Source: Acidobacteriaceae bacterium KBS 146
GTDB taxonomy: Bacteria > Acidobacteriota > Terriglobia > Terriglobales > Acidobacteriaceae
Assembly (NCBI GenBank): GCA_000688615.1
Contig: JHVA01000001.1
Coordinates: forward strand, 2,294,001-2,358,000
DNA length: 64,000 nt
Direction: 5' to 3'
Shown here: positions 1-8,977 of the stretch, piece by piece
How positions within the stretch are numbered: position 1 is the stretch's first letter
Layout: every line of letters starts with the position of its first letter
Position numbers and translations under genes: made by a program
The notes under the pieces: generated by a model
Database searches by the model: none
Told to the model about the DNA's origin: nothing
What the model saw: only the letters and a program-made list of their open reading frames with translations

Positions 1-542
1 TTCACTCCCTTGGCCGGGTCCCAGGACCCCTGCTCTTTGCGGACGAAGACGATCTGGCCGATGTGGTAGGCGTTGTGGGTTCCGATGTGGGCGATGAGGG
101 AGGCGTTTTTGGCAATGGTCGCATCATCGGCGCCTTCAACTGCTTTTTCCCATTCGGTCATTCCCTGATCGAACTGTTTGACGAGATCGTTCCATTGTTC
201 GGGGGTGAAGTTATTGAAGGTCTCATCGTTATTGCCACTGAACTGCGACGGATTCTCACCCTTGAACTTCTGGAGGGAACGTTTGTTCCAGAAGACGAGG
301 TGATAGGTCAGCTGGCCGACGGAGTGGTTGCCCTTGCCATCGGTCCAGCGCGCCTGCTCGGCGGTGAGGCCCTGCATGGCGGTGTTGCCGGAGGCGAACC
401 AGTCCTGAGAGTTGTGGGTGGTGCGGAGCTGCTCGAGCAGGACGCCTTTGAGGGTGGTGGGCGGTTTCGGTGCGGGAGTCTGCGCGGCGAGGGGAAGGCA
501 GCTGACGACGGCAAGGGAAAGGCTGAGTGCCAGTCTCTTCAT
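1..542 (-). CDS. Secreted DinB-like protein (3' end cut)
   Basis: Read on the minus strand from ATG at 542, with AGGAGG-like sequence just upstream, and open to the window edge without a stop. The product starts with a signal peptide (MKRLALSLSLAVVSCLPLAA then Q). It continues with a helical domain holding a histidine near residue 83 (QLTYHLVFW) and a histidine cluster near residue 160 (HIGTHNAYHIGQIV). That pattern fits the DinB/YfiT four-helix bundle with a three-histidine metal site. DinB-like proteins include thiol-dependent transferases and many uncharacterised members, so no substrate can be named. Secretion is unusual for DinB in general, though I recall such forms in Acidobacteria. 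The C-terminus is missing. Confidence 0.8.
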   Translation of the reverse strand, partial: MKRLALSLSLAVVSCLPLAAQTPAPKPPTTLKGVLLEQLRTTHNSQDWFASGNTAMQGLTAEQARWTDGKGNHSVGQLTYHLVFWNKRSLQKFKGENPSQFSGNNDETFNNFTPEQWNDLVKQFDQGMTEWEKAVEGADDATIAKNASLIAHIGTHNAYHIGQIVFVRKEQGSWDPAKGV

Positions 543-685
543 ATCGGGATGGACCTCCTTGCGAACTGATCGTGGTGCGTGAACGCCAGTTTAGGAGGGA
601 AAGAATAGGAATGGTACGTGGCTGAAGGTTTTCCTGCTGAAGATTGTGACGAATCGTGGAGATGTCGCTTTTGGGGTTCCGTGCA

Positions 686-839
686 AAACCGCAGATCCTT
701 CGACTCGCTGCGCTCGCTCAGGATGACACGATTGGATGGGGTAGGTATGGGTGAGCTATGAGATTGGTCGGGGGATGTCGGTTCGAGCTTTGCTCGAATG
801 CCCACTCATGGGATGAAGCTGCATGAATGGGGCACCCGG
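686..839. repeat. Composite hairpin repeat, copy 1
   Basis: Starts AAACCGCAGATCCTTCGACT and ends GGGGCACCCGG. Three hairpin-forming parts follow each other: ATCCT...AGGAT around CTCGCTGCGCTCG, a short TTCGAGCTTTGCTCGAA hairpin, and CCCACTCATG...CATGAATGGGG. The same three parts in the same order recur at 1694-1834. It lies between the DinB gene and the outer-membrane protein gene and has no coding potential. Confidence 0.85.
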
Positions 840-936
840 GGTGATCGAGACTTTTCCGGACTCATCTTGTGACGAGTGACGGGATGCCGGGTGCAAGGAT
901 CACCCACAAGTGCTACACCCCGGGACGGGTGTCGGC

Positions 937-1494
937 ATGTATCCTCAACTCATTCAACATTTACAGAGGTCCTTCTTGAGATCTATCCTCGCCCTCCTGG
1001 CGCTGGGCATTGCTACCGCTGTCCCCAGCCACGCCCAGCTTGCTGTCTATGGTGGTTTCACAACCTCCAAGTTGTCGACCGCCAATACCCCACGCCTGAA
1101 CGGAGCTACCTTCGGCGCGTACTACGACAGCCAGCGGTTCCCCGTTGTCAACTTCGGCATCGATGTGCGCGGGACTATCTTGCCAGTCAAAGACAACATA
1201 GGCGTGACGCTGGTCACCGCCGGCCCGCGAGCCGTGTTTCATCTGCCACTCATTCCCCTGCGCCCTTATGGCGAGCTCATGCTGGGCGGAGGCAAGGTTC
1301 AGTATGGTTCGGGAGGCATTGGCACGTATAACAGCGGCACGTTTGCTGCTGGTGCAACCGCGGGAGCCGACCTTCACATATTGCCCTGGATAGATTGGCG
1401 AGTCATCGACTACAGCTTTACTCGTCTTGTAGGCCCCAAGGCCAACCAGAACAGCATCACCACTGGAATTGTGGTTCGTATTCCCTTCAGTTGA
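937..1494 (+). CDS. Small outer-membrane beta-barrel protein
   Basis: A 185-residue protein with a signal peptide (LALLALGIATAVPSHA, then QLAVYGGF). The mature part alternates polar and hydrophobic residues with Gly/Tyr/Phe-rich strands and ends in Ile-Pro-Phe-Ser. This suits an eight-stranded OmpA/OmpX-type beta-barrel of the outer membrane. A GTG at 910 would add nine residues; ATG 937 gives a more normal signal peptide, although no strong ribosome binding site is visible. The gene sits between two direct copies of the composite repeat and has no operon partner. Its function is not known; a role in adhesion or surface structure would be a guess. Confidence 0.75.
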   Translation: MYPQLIQHLQRSFLRSILALLALGIATAVPSHAQLAVYGGFTTSKLSTANTPRLNGATFGAYYDSQRFPVVNFGIDVRGTILPVKDNIGVTLVTAGPRAVFHLPLIPLRPYGELMLGGGKVQYGSGGIGTYNSGTFAAGATAGADLHILPWIDWRVIDYSFTRLVGPKANQNSITTGIVVRIPFS

Positions 1495-1693
1495 TCGTCG
1501 CTGTGGACCTGAGCCGTGCGGCTGGACCGCAGGCTCAGGCGCTGCTGTTGAGATCGTTGCGACTTTAGCGAGATTCATTCCGACACACATGAAGACGCTC
1601 TCCCATTCTTCGCTGTGCGGATAGGATGTGACTAACGGAGCCGGGAGCGCGGAGCTGTTGCTGGAAGAGGGTGTGACTCGCGGGGCGCGGACG

Positions 1694-1834
1694 AAACCGC
1701 AGATCCTTCGACTCGCTGCGCTCGCTCAGGATGACACGACTGGATGTGCTGTGGAGAGCTGGTCGGGGTAAGCCGGTTCGAGCTTTGCTCGAATGCCCAC
1801 TCATGCGATGAAGCTGCATGAATGGGGCACCCGG
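1694..1834. repeat. Composite hairpin repeat, copy 2
   Basis: Direct copy of the element at 686-839, with the same start (AAACCGCAGATCCTTCGACT) and end (GGGGCACCCGG). It is about 13 bases shorter in the spacer between the first and second hairpins. Both copies have the same orientation and bracket the outer-membrane protein gene. Confidence 0.85.
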
Positions 1835-1944
1835 CTTCGTTCAGGTATTAGATGTTTTCCATTCTTTCGGCCTCGTGCTTACTCAACTGCCTCTATACAA
1901 TTAGTCGCTAGCGAATCCATACCGAAGGTTACGACGGGTAAGTG

Positions 1945-2691
1945 ATGAAAGCGAACAACCTCTCCGAGCGAATCGAAATGCTCCAAAACCTTCTGGTCGC
2001 TGAAGCTACAGGGGGCAGTGGCGATTCCCAAGAGTATTCCCAACTAAGACAAGAAATCGTTGAGCATCATTTACTAAAAGACATCGCTCCTCGTTTCCTC
2101 CGTACTTGTCGTACAACAGCTCAGTTTTGGCAATTTATCAAATGCGAATATCGGAGCTATGCGGAACGCAGACAATTCATCTGGGATCAATTTCAACCTC
2201 TCTTTGAGCGTATCGACGGGGCTGCGGCTGTGCCGTCGGATCAACATGTCGCTCTTGCGATGGAGAAGTTCGACGCGGAGTCCGTACACACAATCTGGGC
2301 AAGAGCGATGGAGCGGCGAGAAGCAGATCCAGAGGGGGCCATAACGCTTTCTCGGACGTTATTAGAGACAGTCTGTAAACATATCTTGGACGAGCGTGCT
2401 GTTGCCTATGCGGGTGATGCTGATTTGCCAGCCCTTTACAAGCTTGTCGCGAAATCACTAAACCTCGCCCCCAGCCAACACACAGAATCGATTTTCAAAC
2501 AGATTCTCGGCGGATGCACTGCAGTGGTAGAGGGCCTCGGCGCATTACGAAATCGATTGAGTGATGCTCATGGACAGGGTAAAAGGCCGGTGAAACCATC
2601 CTCGCGTCACGCAGAACTTGCGGTCAATTTGGCAGGAACAGTTGCCATGTTTCTTGTTTCCACTCATCAAGCATTGCCACAGTCCGTTTAG
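1945..2691 (+). CDS. Abortive infection family protein (Abi_C type)
   Basis: A 248-residue soluble protein. The C-terminal half (from about residue 130: ALSRTL-type start LSRTLLETVCKHIL, then DLPALYKLVAKSLNL, and GLGALRNRLSDAHG with a terminal SSRHAELAVNLAGT) matches the Abi_C domain found at the end of AbiJ-like and other abortive-infection proteins. The RN...H segment resembles the HEPN-like core of that domain. The N-terminal half is charged and unassigned. GTG 1942 precedes ATG 1945 directly; the ATG is taken. It stands alone next to repeat copy 2 and has more A+T than its neighbours, as expected for a transferred defence gene. A phage-defence role is inferred from the family, not shown. 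Confidence 0.75.
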   Translation: MKANNLSERIEMLQNLLVAEATGGSGDSQEYSQLRQEIVEHHLLKDIAPRFLRTCRTTAQFWQFIKCEYRSYAERRQFIWDQFQPLFERIDGAAAVPSDQHVALAMEKFDAESVHTIWARAMERREADPEGAITLSRTLLETVCKHILDERAVAYAGDADLPALYKLVAKSLNLAPSQHTESIFKQILGGCTAVVEGLGALRNRLSDAHGQGKRPVKPSSRHAELAVNLAGTVAMFLVSTHQALPQSV

Positions 2692-2896
2692 CAGTCCCCA
2701 TAAACGCTGTTTTGTTTACGATTGGCTGACTATCTCTGAAAATTGGAATCCTGCCTGGAGGTAGGGGAAGCCATTCTGGCTCATTTCGTTCCCTCGTTAG
2801 GTGGATGAATTTGTGATGGAAGGCGGCACCGAGAGAGATAACAAGGAAGCAGAGTTATTAGGGGAAATCCTCCGCAAACGGTGCCATGCTGAGCGA

Positions 2897-3805
2897 ATGA
2901 TGACTCGAACGGCCTTCAGGTTGCGCCTGGCGGCTCTTTCCGTACTTCTACCAACCCTCATGCTGCTGCAGACGGTGAGCAGCCGTGCTCAGAATCCAGA
3001 GTGGACCGAGGCTTTCCCTCCGTTTCGGATTATGGGGAACCTCTATTACGTTGGCAGCAAGGATCTGGCCTCGTACCTGGTGGTTACTCCTGAGGGGAAC
3101 ATTCTGATCAACAGCAATCTTGAGAGCTCGGTCCCGCAGATTAAGGCGAGCGTGGAGAAGCTGGGCTTTAAGCTCAGCGATACGAAGGTACTGCTGATCA
3201 GCCATGCGCACTGGGATCATGATGCGGGGAGTGCCGCGATCAAGCAGATGACCGGGGCGAAGTACATGGTGATGGATGCCGACGTGGGCGTGGTGGAGGA
3301 CGGCGGGAGGAGCGACTTCGCTTATGGCAAGGAGCCCCGTAACTGGTACAAGCCGGCTAAGGTAGACCGCGTGCTGCACGACGGCGACGAGGTGAAGCTG
3401 GGCGGAGCTGTGCTGGTGGCCCATAAGACTCCGGGGCATACCAAGGGGTGCACGACATGGACCCTGAAGGTAAACGATGACGGAAAGAGCTACGACACGG
3501 TGATCGTCGGAAGCCCAAATGTAAATACCGGGTACCGTTTGGTGGGACGCCCCAGCTACCCCGGAATCGCAGCGGACTATGAGAAGACCTTCGCCACCCT
3601 CAAAGCATTGCGCTGCGACATCTTTCTGGGAGCCCATGGAGGCTATTACGGCCTCGCCGAAAAGTATGGCCGCCTGAAGAACGGCGATGCCCACGCCTTC
3701 ATCGACCGAGCGGGCTACGCAAGCTATGTTGCTGATAGAGAAGTGGCTTTTCGGAAGGAGCTGGAGCGACAACGCGCCCAAGCTGCCGGACCGAAGAAGA
3801 ATTAG
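2897..3805 (+). CDS. Subclass B3 metallo-beta-lactamase-like hydrolase, secreted
   Basis: About 300 residues with a signal peptide (LAALSVLLPTLMLLQTVSSRA, then QNPEW). Zinc ligands are in place: H103-x-H105-x-D107-H108 in SHAHWDHDAG, a later His in KTPGHTKGCTTW and the last His in GAHGGYYG. This D-H pair and the order of motifs fit subclass B3 enzymes, which are periplasmic and bind two zinc ions. Environmental members include true beta-lactamases and enzymes of unknown substrate, so resistance cannot be read from sequence. An upstream GTG (2801) and ATG (2816) are in frame but would put over 25 charged residues before the signal peptide; ATG 2897 or 2900 is preferred. No partner gene is evident. 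Confidence 0.85.
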   Translation: MMTRTAFRLRLAALSVLLPTLMLLQTVSSRAQNPEWTEAFPPFRIMGNLYYVGSKDLASYLVVTPEGNILINSNLESSVPQIKASVEKLGFKLSDTKVLLISHAHWDHDAGSAAIKQMTGAKYMVMDADVGVVEDGGRSDFAYGKEPRNWYKPAKVDRVLHDGDEVKLGGAVLVAHKTPGHTKGCTTWTLKVNDDGKSYDTVIVGSPNVNTGYRLVGRPSYPGIAADYEKTFATLKALRCDIFLGAHGGYYGLAEKYGRLKNGDAHAFIDRAGYASYVADREVAFRKELERQRAQAAGPKKN

Positions 3806-3855
3806 CCACGGAAGCGGCACCCGCAAAGAATTAATAAAACTCGAGCATTTTTCTC

Positions 3856-3896
3856 TTGCTATTTGCTATGCGCGCATCCTATAGTTAGCGCTAACT
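3856..3896 (+). promoter_or_regulatory. Promoter with LacI-like operator before the inositol oxygenase gene
   Basis: TTGCTA (3856-3861) and TATAGT (3880-3885) are spaced by 18 bases. A perfect 14-base palindrome AGTTAGCGCTAACT (3883-3896), with central CG, overlaps the -10 box. This is the usual layout of a LacI-family operator that blocks transcription. The regulator is not in the window. Confidence 0.55.
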
Positions 3897-3923
3897 TGGA
3901 TCGGCTTGCGCCTGGAGGATGAG

Positions 3924-4784
3924 ATGGCCACGACAATTGCGACGAATGCTCCGCTCGGTAAGGACATGGAGGAGTGGGACGAGTTTCTGAAAGGCCGCTA
4001 TCAAGAGGGTAAGAGCGAGCAGGAGTTTCGTCAGTACGACGAGAAGGCGAATCCTGGTGTGGCGGAGTTCTACCGACTGAACCATCAGTACCAGAGCCAC
4101 GACTATGTAATCGGCAAAGAGAAGGAGTACTTCGGCCTGAAGAAGGGCATGAAGTCCATCTGGGAGGCTGCCGAGTTTCTAAATACGCTGGTGGACGACA
4201 GCGATCCGGACACAGACCTGACGCAGATCGAGCATCTGCTGCAGACCTCCGAGGCGATTCGGGCGGACGGACATCCACGATGGTTTGTGCTGACCGGCTT
4301 CATCCACGATCTTGGCAAGGTGCTTTGCCTTTACGGAGAGCCTCAGTGGGGTGTGGTGGGCGATACCTTCCCGGTGGGATGCGCCTACTCGGATCAGATT
4401 GTGTTTCCGGATTATTTCAAGGCAAACCCGGACTATAACCACCCTGTGTACAGCACGAAGTATGGCATCTATGAGCCCAACTGCGGCCTGGACAATGTCC
4501 ACATGTCGTTCGGTCATGATGGCTACATCTATGAGGTGATGAAGAGTTATCTCCCGGATTCCGCGCTGGCCATGCTGCGGTACCACTCTTTCTATGCCTG
4601 GCATCGTCACGGAGCCTACCAGCACCTGATGAATGAAAAGGACAAGGAGAGCCTGCACTGGGTTAATCAGTTCAACCCGTATGACCTGTATTCGAAGGGC
4701 CATACGAAACCAAACCTGAAAGAGTTGAAACCTTACTATGACGATCTGTTCGCGGAGTTCTTCCCCGAAAAGATCGCCTGGTAG
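3924..4784 (+). CDS. Myo-inositol oxygenase
   Basis: A 286-residue cytoplasmic enzyme that cleaves myo-inositol with O2 to D-glucuronate at a mixed-valent di-iron site. All six iron ligands known from the mouse enzyme have counterparts at similar spacing: H104 ([10 protein letters not shown]), H128-D129 (FIHDLGK), H198 (MSFGHDGY), H221 ([10 protein letters not shown]) and D254 (NPYDLYSK). The start is ATG 3924 because GGAGG lies at 3914-3918; an upstream TTG would precede the binding site. The length matches the animal enzyme. It is a single-gene unit between a palindrome-controlled promoter and a strong terminator, without other inositol genes nearby. Confidence 0.95.
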   Translation: MATTIATNAPLGKDMEEWDEFLKGRYQEGKSEQEFRQYDEKANPGVAEFYRLNHQYQSHDYVIGKEKEYFGLKKGMKSIWEAAEFLNTLVDDSDPDTDLTQIEHLLQTSEAIRADGHPRWFVLTGFIHDLGKVLCLYGEPQWGVVGDTFPVGCAYSDQIVFPDYFKANPDYNHPVYSTKYGIYEPNCGLDNVHMSFGHDGYIYEVMKSYLPDSALAMLRYHSFYAWHRHGAYQHLMNEKDKESLHWVNQFNPYDLYSKGHTKPNLKELKPYYDDLFAEFFPEKIAW

Positions 4785-4821
4785 ACGTACTACTTGCATC
4801 GTTGTCCGAGAAGGTACTCAG

Positions 4822-4865
4822 AAACCCCGGGGTTCTCCCAAAGAGCCCCGGGGTTTTCTGTTTTT
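4822..4865 (+). terminator. Intrinsic terminator after the inositol oxygenase gene
   Basis: AAACCCCGGGG (4822-4832) pairs with CCCCGGGGTTT (4846-4856), followed by a T-rich tract to 4865. Confidence 0.9.
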
Positions 4866-4975
4866 GCGCTGAGAGTTACCGCTTATTTACCAGCAATTTA
4901 CATAGACGCGTCATGATGTATTTCATGCGCTCATTTCCCGAATCGTGATTTCTTTTAAAGAGAAACGCGTTTTCG

Positions 4976-5106
4976 CTAACCAGAGGTTAGTATCACCAAC
5001 TAAGTTGAACATTTTCATTGCATTACCGGTTTATCCCACAAAGTTTTACGTTATCGGTACCGTACACGAATTTCGATTGACAGCGCTTAACCGCAATGGG
5101 TAGTGT
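4976..5106 (+). promoter_or_regulatory. Regulatory region of the first TonB receptor
   Basis: Within the 360-base gap before the receptor there is CTAACC-AGA-GGTTAG (4976-4990), a palindrome CGGTACCG (5055-5062) and a sigma-70-like promoter TTGACA (5077-5082), 18 bases, TAGTGT (5101-5106). The palindromes are upstream of the promoter and could bind a regulator; which one is unknown. Confidence 0.4.
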
Positions 5107-5229
5107 TTTGCCGGTCCAGAGAAAACCATGGACGACGTTCCTTTGCGAGAGCAGAGGAGCGGATAAGAGTGTCCAGTGCGGTAACAGGAAACTAACGGGT
5201 AATAGACGATGCAAGAGAGGCACAACACC

Positions 5230-8200
5230 ATGAACAACCTATCGGAGTATTTCTTCGCTGCTTCCATGAGGCCTCGATTCTCTCCCAAACGTTGCGACGA
5301 AAAGACGAACGAGGGGCGGGCGAGTACGAGATTAAGAGGATGGCTTTCGCTGATGACGGCGCTTCTGCTGATTCTTGGCGGTACCTCGGCGCGGGCTCAG
5401 TTTGAATCGGCCTCAGTACTGGGCTACGTCCACGACGACTCAGGCGCGGCAGTGACCAACAGCACAGTGACACTGACCAATGTGGCCACCGGAATCGCGC
5501 AGACCAAGACGACGGATTCCGAGGGCAAGTACGAATTTCCAAGCGTGCAGATCGGTAACTACAAGATCACAGCTGAGGCCCAGGGCTTCAGCCGTACGGT
5601 GACCGAGTCCTTTACCGTCCAGACCAATGCACGTCAGCGCGTGGATGTGAACCTGAAGGCAGGTTCGGTGTCGGAAGAGGTTACGGTGACCTCGGCGGCG
5701 CAGCTTCTGGATACAGAGACGAGTTCCCATTCGACAGTGATCGGGACCAAGCAGGTAGAGGATCTGCCGCTGAACGGCCGCTCCTATGCGGACCTGGTGC
5801 TGCTGGTGCCCGGCGCGCGCAAGTCGCTGCTGGAGAATAACGGAACATCGAGCCGCGAAGGATCGTTCAACATCAACGGACAGCGCTCGGCGTTCAACAA
5901 CTATCTGCTGGACGGTCTGGACAACAACAACTACGGAACGTCGAACCAGGGCTTTGCAAACGAGAACATTCCTCCTTCGCCGGACGCTGTGAGCGAGTTC
6001 CGCGTAGAGACGAATAATTACTCGGCGGAGTATGGACGTACGACCGGTGCGGTGATCAACGCTTCGATTCGCCGCGGCACGAACCAGTTCCACGGACGTG
6101 CGTGGGACTACAACCGCAACACCGTGTTCAATGCGATTGGGCCGTTTCTCGCTCCCGGAGCCACGAAGCCGAAGTTCATTCAGAACCAGTTTGGCGGAAC
6201 GTTTGGCGGACCGATCTGGAAGGATCACACCTTCTTCTTTGTGGACTATGAAGGTCTGCGGCGCATCTTCAACAACGCGAACACCACCTCAAGCCTTCCA
6301 ACCACAAACCAGCGCAATGGCCTGTTTTACTTCAATGACGATCCCTCTAACCCCGGAAACGCGATTCCTCTGAAGAACCCTGTCACGGGCAAGACTTACC
6401 TGGGGCAGATTCCGCGAAGCGAGATGACCCAGTTCGCTCGTGCAGTTCTCGATGCACTTCCTCAGCCGAACGTACCTGGCCGAATCGCGAGCAACTATGC
6501 GATCACGCCTCGCGGAACGATCAACGACGATAAGGGCGACGGCCGCGTGGATCACACGTTCAACGACCACTGGAGCATCTTCGGACGCTACAGCGAGCAC
6601 CGTCAGAGCCTGTTCGATCCTCCAGGAATCCCTGGACGCGCCGGCGGAAACTCGAACGGCAATGTGAACATTCAGAACCGCAACATCGTCGGCGGTGCAA
6701 CATGGACGATCTCGGCGAACAAGCTGCTCGATATCCGTTTCGGATGGTCGCGCAACCTGGGCGGTAAGTTCCCAATCGGTCAAGGCCAAACATCGTTGCT
6801 GGTCGAGAATGGCATCACTGACGGTCTTCCGACGGATCCTCTCGTTGTCCGTTCGTTGAATGCGCAGTCGGTCACCGGGTACTCGCAGTTTGGAGCGCAA
6901 AGCTCGAATCCGCAGTTCCAGAACCCAACCATCTATAACCCGAAGGCAAACTTCACCTGGATCAAGAGCAAGCACTCGATGAAGTTCGGCTACGAGTACC
7001 AGGCCGTGAACACAGAGGTCAACGACTTCAACCCGAGCTACGGACAGGACAACTACAGCGGCGTCTACTCCAGCAACGGTGACATTAGTTCGTCCAACCG
7101 TACCAGCACCGATTCCTCTGCAAGCTACGCAGCGCAGTTGCAACAAGCAAGGAACCTTGCGGACTTCGTGTTCGGCAATCGTTCTCAGTACTCACTGACG
7201 ACGTATGCAATTGTGAATCTGCGGCAACGTTATAACTTCATGTACTTCCAGGACGACATCAAATTGTCGCCCAAGCTGACGATCAATGCCGGTCTGCGGT
7301 ATGAGATCGTAACGCCACAGTATGAGAAAAACAACCGTCTCTCCAACTTCGATCCGAATACAAACTCTCTGATCCACGCCCGCCAGGGTGGAGTGTATAG
7401 CCGCTCGCTGGTAAACACTCCGCTGAACAACTTCGCACCCCGCTTTGGCTTCGCCTACTCGGCAGACGACAAGACGGTTTTGCGCGGTGGTTACGGCATC
7501 GTCTACTCGCAGTGGAATCGTGCCGGTGGCGAGAACAACCTGACTTACAATGGTCCGGACGTCGTCAATGCGAGCATCACACAGATTGCTCCCACAACGG
7601 CGAATCTCTGCGCGAATGACACGCAGCTTCAGTCGGCCTGCTTCCGTCAGACGCAGCAGGGATATGCCCAGAATCTGACGACTCCGGCTTATTTCAACCC
7701 GCTGAACGTGCTGTCCCGTTACATCCCGCGCAACTTCAAGACCGGTTACGTGCAGCAGTATCAGGTCGGTGTTCAGCGCCAGCTTGGTCATGGCTTCGTA
7801 GCGGATATCGCATACGTAGGCAACAAGTCGACTCATCTGCAGACGCTTGCCGATTTCAATCAAGCCACCCCATGCGTGAGCGGGACCTGCGGCAACCTTC
7901 AGTCGCGTCGCCCGATCAAGAACTTTGGCGGAATTGAAATCGCCTATGGCATTGGATCGGCTAACTACAACTCGCTGCAGTTCAAGCTGGAGAAGCGCGC
8001 CTCGAAGGGGCTGTATCTCCTCAACTCGTTTACCTACGGCCGCGTCTTCGATATCTCGTCGGGCCACCTCGAGACCTCAAGCGGCGACAACTCGCGCGTC
8101 AACTATGCCAATCCCAGCAACGACTACGGTCCGGGCGGGTACGACCAGCCCTTGGCAGATACGGCGTCGGTCGTGTACGACCTGCCCTACGGTCACGGCC

Positions 8201-8721
8201 GTCACTGGGGAGGAAGCTCGGGACGCTTGATGAACACCGCTCTTGGCGGATGGCAGCTCACGCTGATCAACACCATGACCAGCGGACTTCCCGTCAACAT
8301 CACCTACTCCATCCCTACCTCGTCTGGGCTTTATGTCTCCGACCTGGTGACCTATCGCCCGAACCGCGTAAACAACGGGCCGATCAAGGGACCGTCGTCG
8401 GGCCGCGTGAAGACTGCGACTGCCCTGAACAACTACTTCATCAACACCAACCTGGCGGCACCCTCCACGAATTCGTGGGGCAATGTCAGCCGCAACTCGG
8501 AGCGTTCGAATGCCTTCTATCAGGCCGATCTTGGTCTGCATAAGGCGTTCCCACTTTGGAGCGAGAGCTCGAACTTCGACTTCCGCGCCGAAGCGTTCAA
8601 CGTTCTGAACAAGGTGAACTACAGCTCGCCAAACAGCACGTTTGGTGGATCGAGCTTTGGACAGATTACGAGCGCGTTCCCGGCTCGCCAACTTCAGCTT
8701 GCCGCGAAGATCATCTTCTAG
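5230..8721 (+). CDS. TonB-dependent receptor, Oar-like, with carboxypeptidase-regulatory-like domain
   Basis: An outer-membrane receptor of about 1,163 residues. After a signal peptide (LMTALLLILGGTSARA, then QFESAS) comes a beta-sandwich carboxypeptidase-regulatory-like domain (GYVHDDSGAAVTNSTVTL), then a plug domain (QVEDLPLNGRSYADLVLLVPGA, and the LLDGLDNN motif) and a large beta-barrel ending in aromatic IIF. Such receptors import large substrates with TonB energy; in Acidobacteria they are abundant and the substrate is rarely known. ATG 5230 is chosen since AGAGAGG lies just upstream; ATG 5209 lies before that site. It is monocistronic with a terminator after it. It has no Cys-rich uORF. 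Confidence 0.93.
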   Translation: MNNLSEYFFAASMRPRFSPKRCDEKTNEGRASTRLRGWLSLMTALLLILGGTSARAQFESASVLGYVHDDSGAAVTNSTVTLTNVATGIAQTKTTDSEGKYEFPSVQIGNYKITAEAQGFSRTVTESFTVQTNARQRVDVNLKAGSVSEEVTVTSAAQLLDTETSSHSTVIGTKQVEDLPLNGRSYADLVLLVPGARKSLLENNGTSSREGSFNINGQRSAFNNYLLDGLDNNNYGTSNQGFANENIPPSPDAVSEFRVETNNYSAEYGRTTGAVINASIRRGTNQFHGRAWDYNRNTVFNAIGPFLAPGATKPKFIQNQFGGTFGGPIWKDHTFFFVDYEGLRRIFNNANTTSSLPTTNQRNGLFYFNDDPSNPGNAIPLKNPVTGKTYLGQIPRSEMTQFARAVLDALPQPNVPGRIASNYAITPRGTINDDKGDGRVDHTFNDHWSIFGRYSEHRQSLFDPPGIPGRAGGNSNGNVNIQNRNIVGGATWTISANKLLDIRFGWSRNLGGKFPIGQGQTSLLVENGITDGLPTDPLVVRSLNAQSVTGYSQFGAQSSNPQFQNPTIYNPKANFTWIKSKHSMKFGYEYQAVNTEVNDFNPSYGQDNYSGVYSSNGDISSSNRTSTDSSASYAAQLQQARNLADFVFGNRSQYSLTTYAIVNLRQRYNFMYFQDDIKLSPKLTINAGLRYEIVTPQYEKNNRLSNFDPNTNSLIHARQGGVYSRSLVNTPLNNFAPRFGFAYSADDKTVLRGGYGIVYSQWNRAGGENNLTYNGPDVVNASITQIAPTTANLCANDTQLQSACFRQTQQGYAQNLTTPAYFNPLNVLSRYIPRNFKTGYVQQYQVGVQRQLGHGFVADIAYVGNKSTHLQTLADFNQATPCVSGTCGNLQSRRPIKNFGGIEIAYGIGSANYNSLQFKLEKRASKGLYLLNSFTYGRVFDISSGHLETSSGDNSRVNYANPSNDYGPGGYDQPLADTASVVYDLPYGHGRHWGGSSGRLMNTALGGWQLTLINTMTSGLPVNITYSIPTSSGLYVSDLVTYRPNRVNNGPIKGPSSGRVKTATALNNYFINTNLAAPSTNSWGNVSRNSERSNAFYQADLGLHKAFPLWSESSNFDFRAEAFNVLNKVNYSSPNSTFGGSSFGQITSAFPARQLQLAAKIIF

Positions 8722-8743
8722 GCGAAAACCTCAACACTCTGAT

Positions 8744-8780
8744 CGGCGCCGGGTCTGTTTGGACGGCGCCGTTATTTTTT
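8744..8780 (+). terminator. Intrinsic terminator after the first TonB receptor
   Basis: CGGCGCC (8744-8750) pairs with GGCGCCG (8765-8771), followed by TTATTTTTT. Confidence 0.88.
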
Positions 8781-8845
8781 GGCCGGATTGGAGAGGTTTC
8801 GATACTTCCAAATCAAGTTAGAGATTCAGGGTGCCAGAGCAACCA

Positions 8846-8904
8846 CAGATCCTTCGACTTCGCCCTCCTGCGATGAACCGCAAGAGGCTTCGCTCAGGAT
8901 GGCA
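8846..8904. repeat. Diverged ATCCTTCG/CTCAGGAT hairpin repeat
   Basis: ATCCTTCGACTTCGC at the left and GCTTCGCTCAGGAT at the right match the ends of the first hairpin of the composite repeats at 686 and 1694. The middle is expanded by about 20 bases. It lies in the leader of the PI-PLC-like gene. Confidence 0.65.
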
Positions 8905-8977
8905 AGTTTCATCGAAGTCAAACACTCAAAGTAATCGACTGTCGTCGAGAATGTTTTTAGGAAGAGGAGAATCCGAG

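Noticed and set aside
63..569. 168-codon forward ORF at the left end
   Set aside because: It is the opposite strand of the DinB-like gene, which has a signal peptide and family motifs.
1516..1551. A 12-codon frame ending CGC TGC TGT TGA, similar to the Cys uORFs
   Set aside because: It lies after an outer-membrane protein gene inside a likely CCTGAGC/GCTCAGG hairpin, has no -10 box at the expected distance and no gene within 390 bases downstream. Counted as a chance match.
2801..2896. Extended start (GTG 2801) of the B3 metallo-beta-lactamase
   Set aside because: It would place 32 mostly charged residues before the signal peptide.
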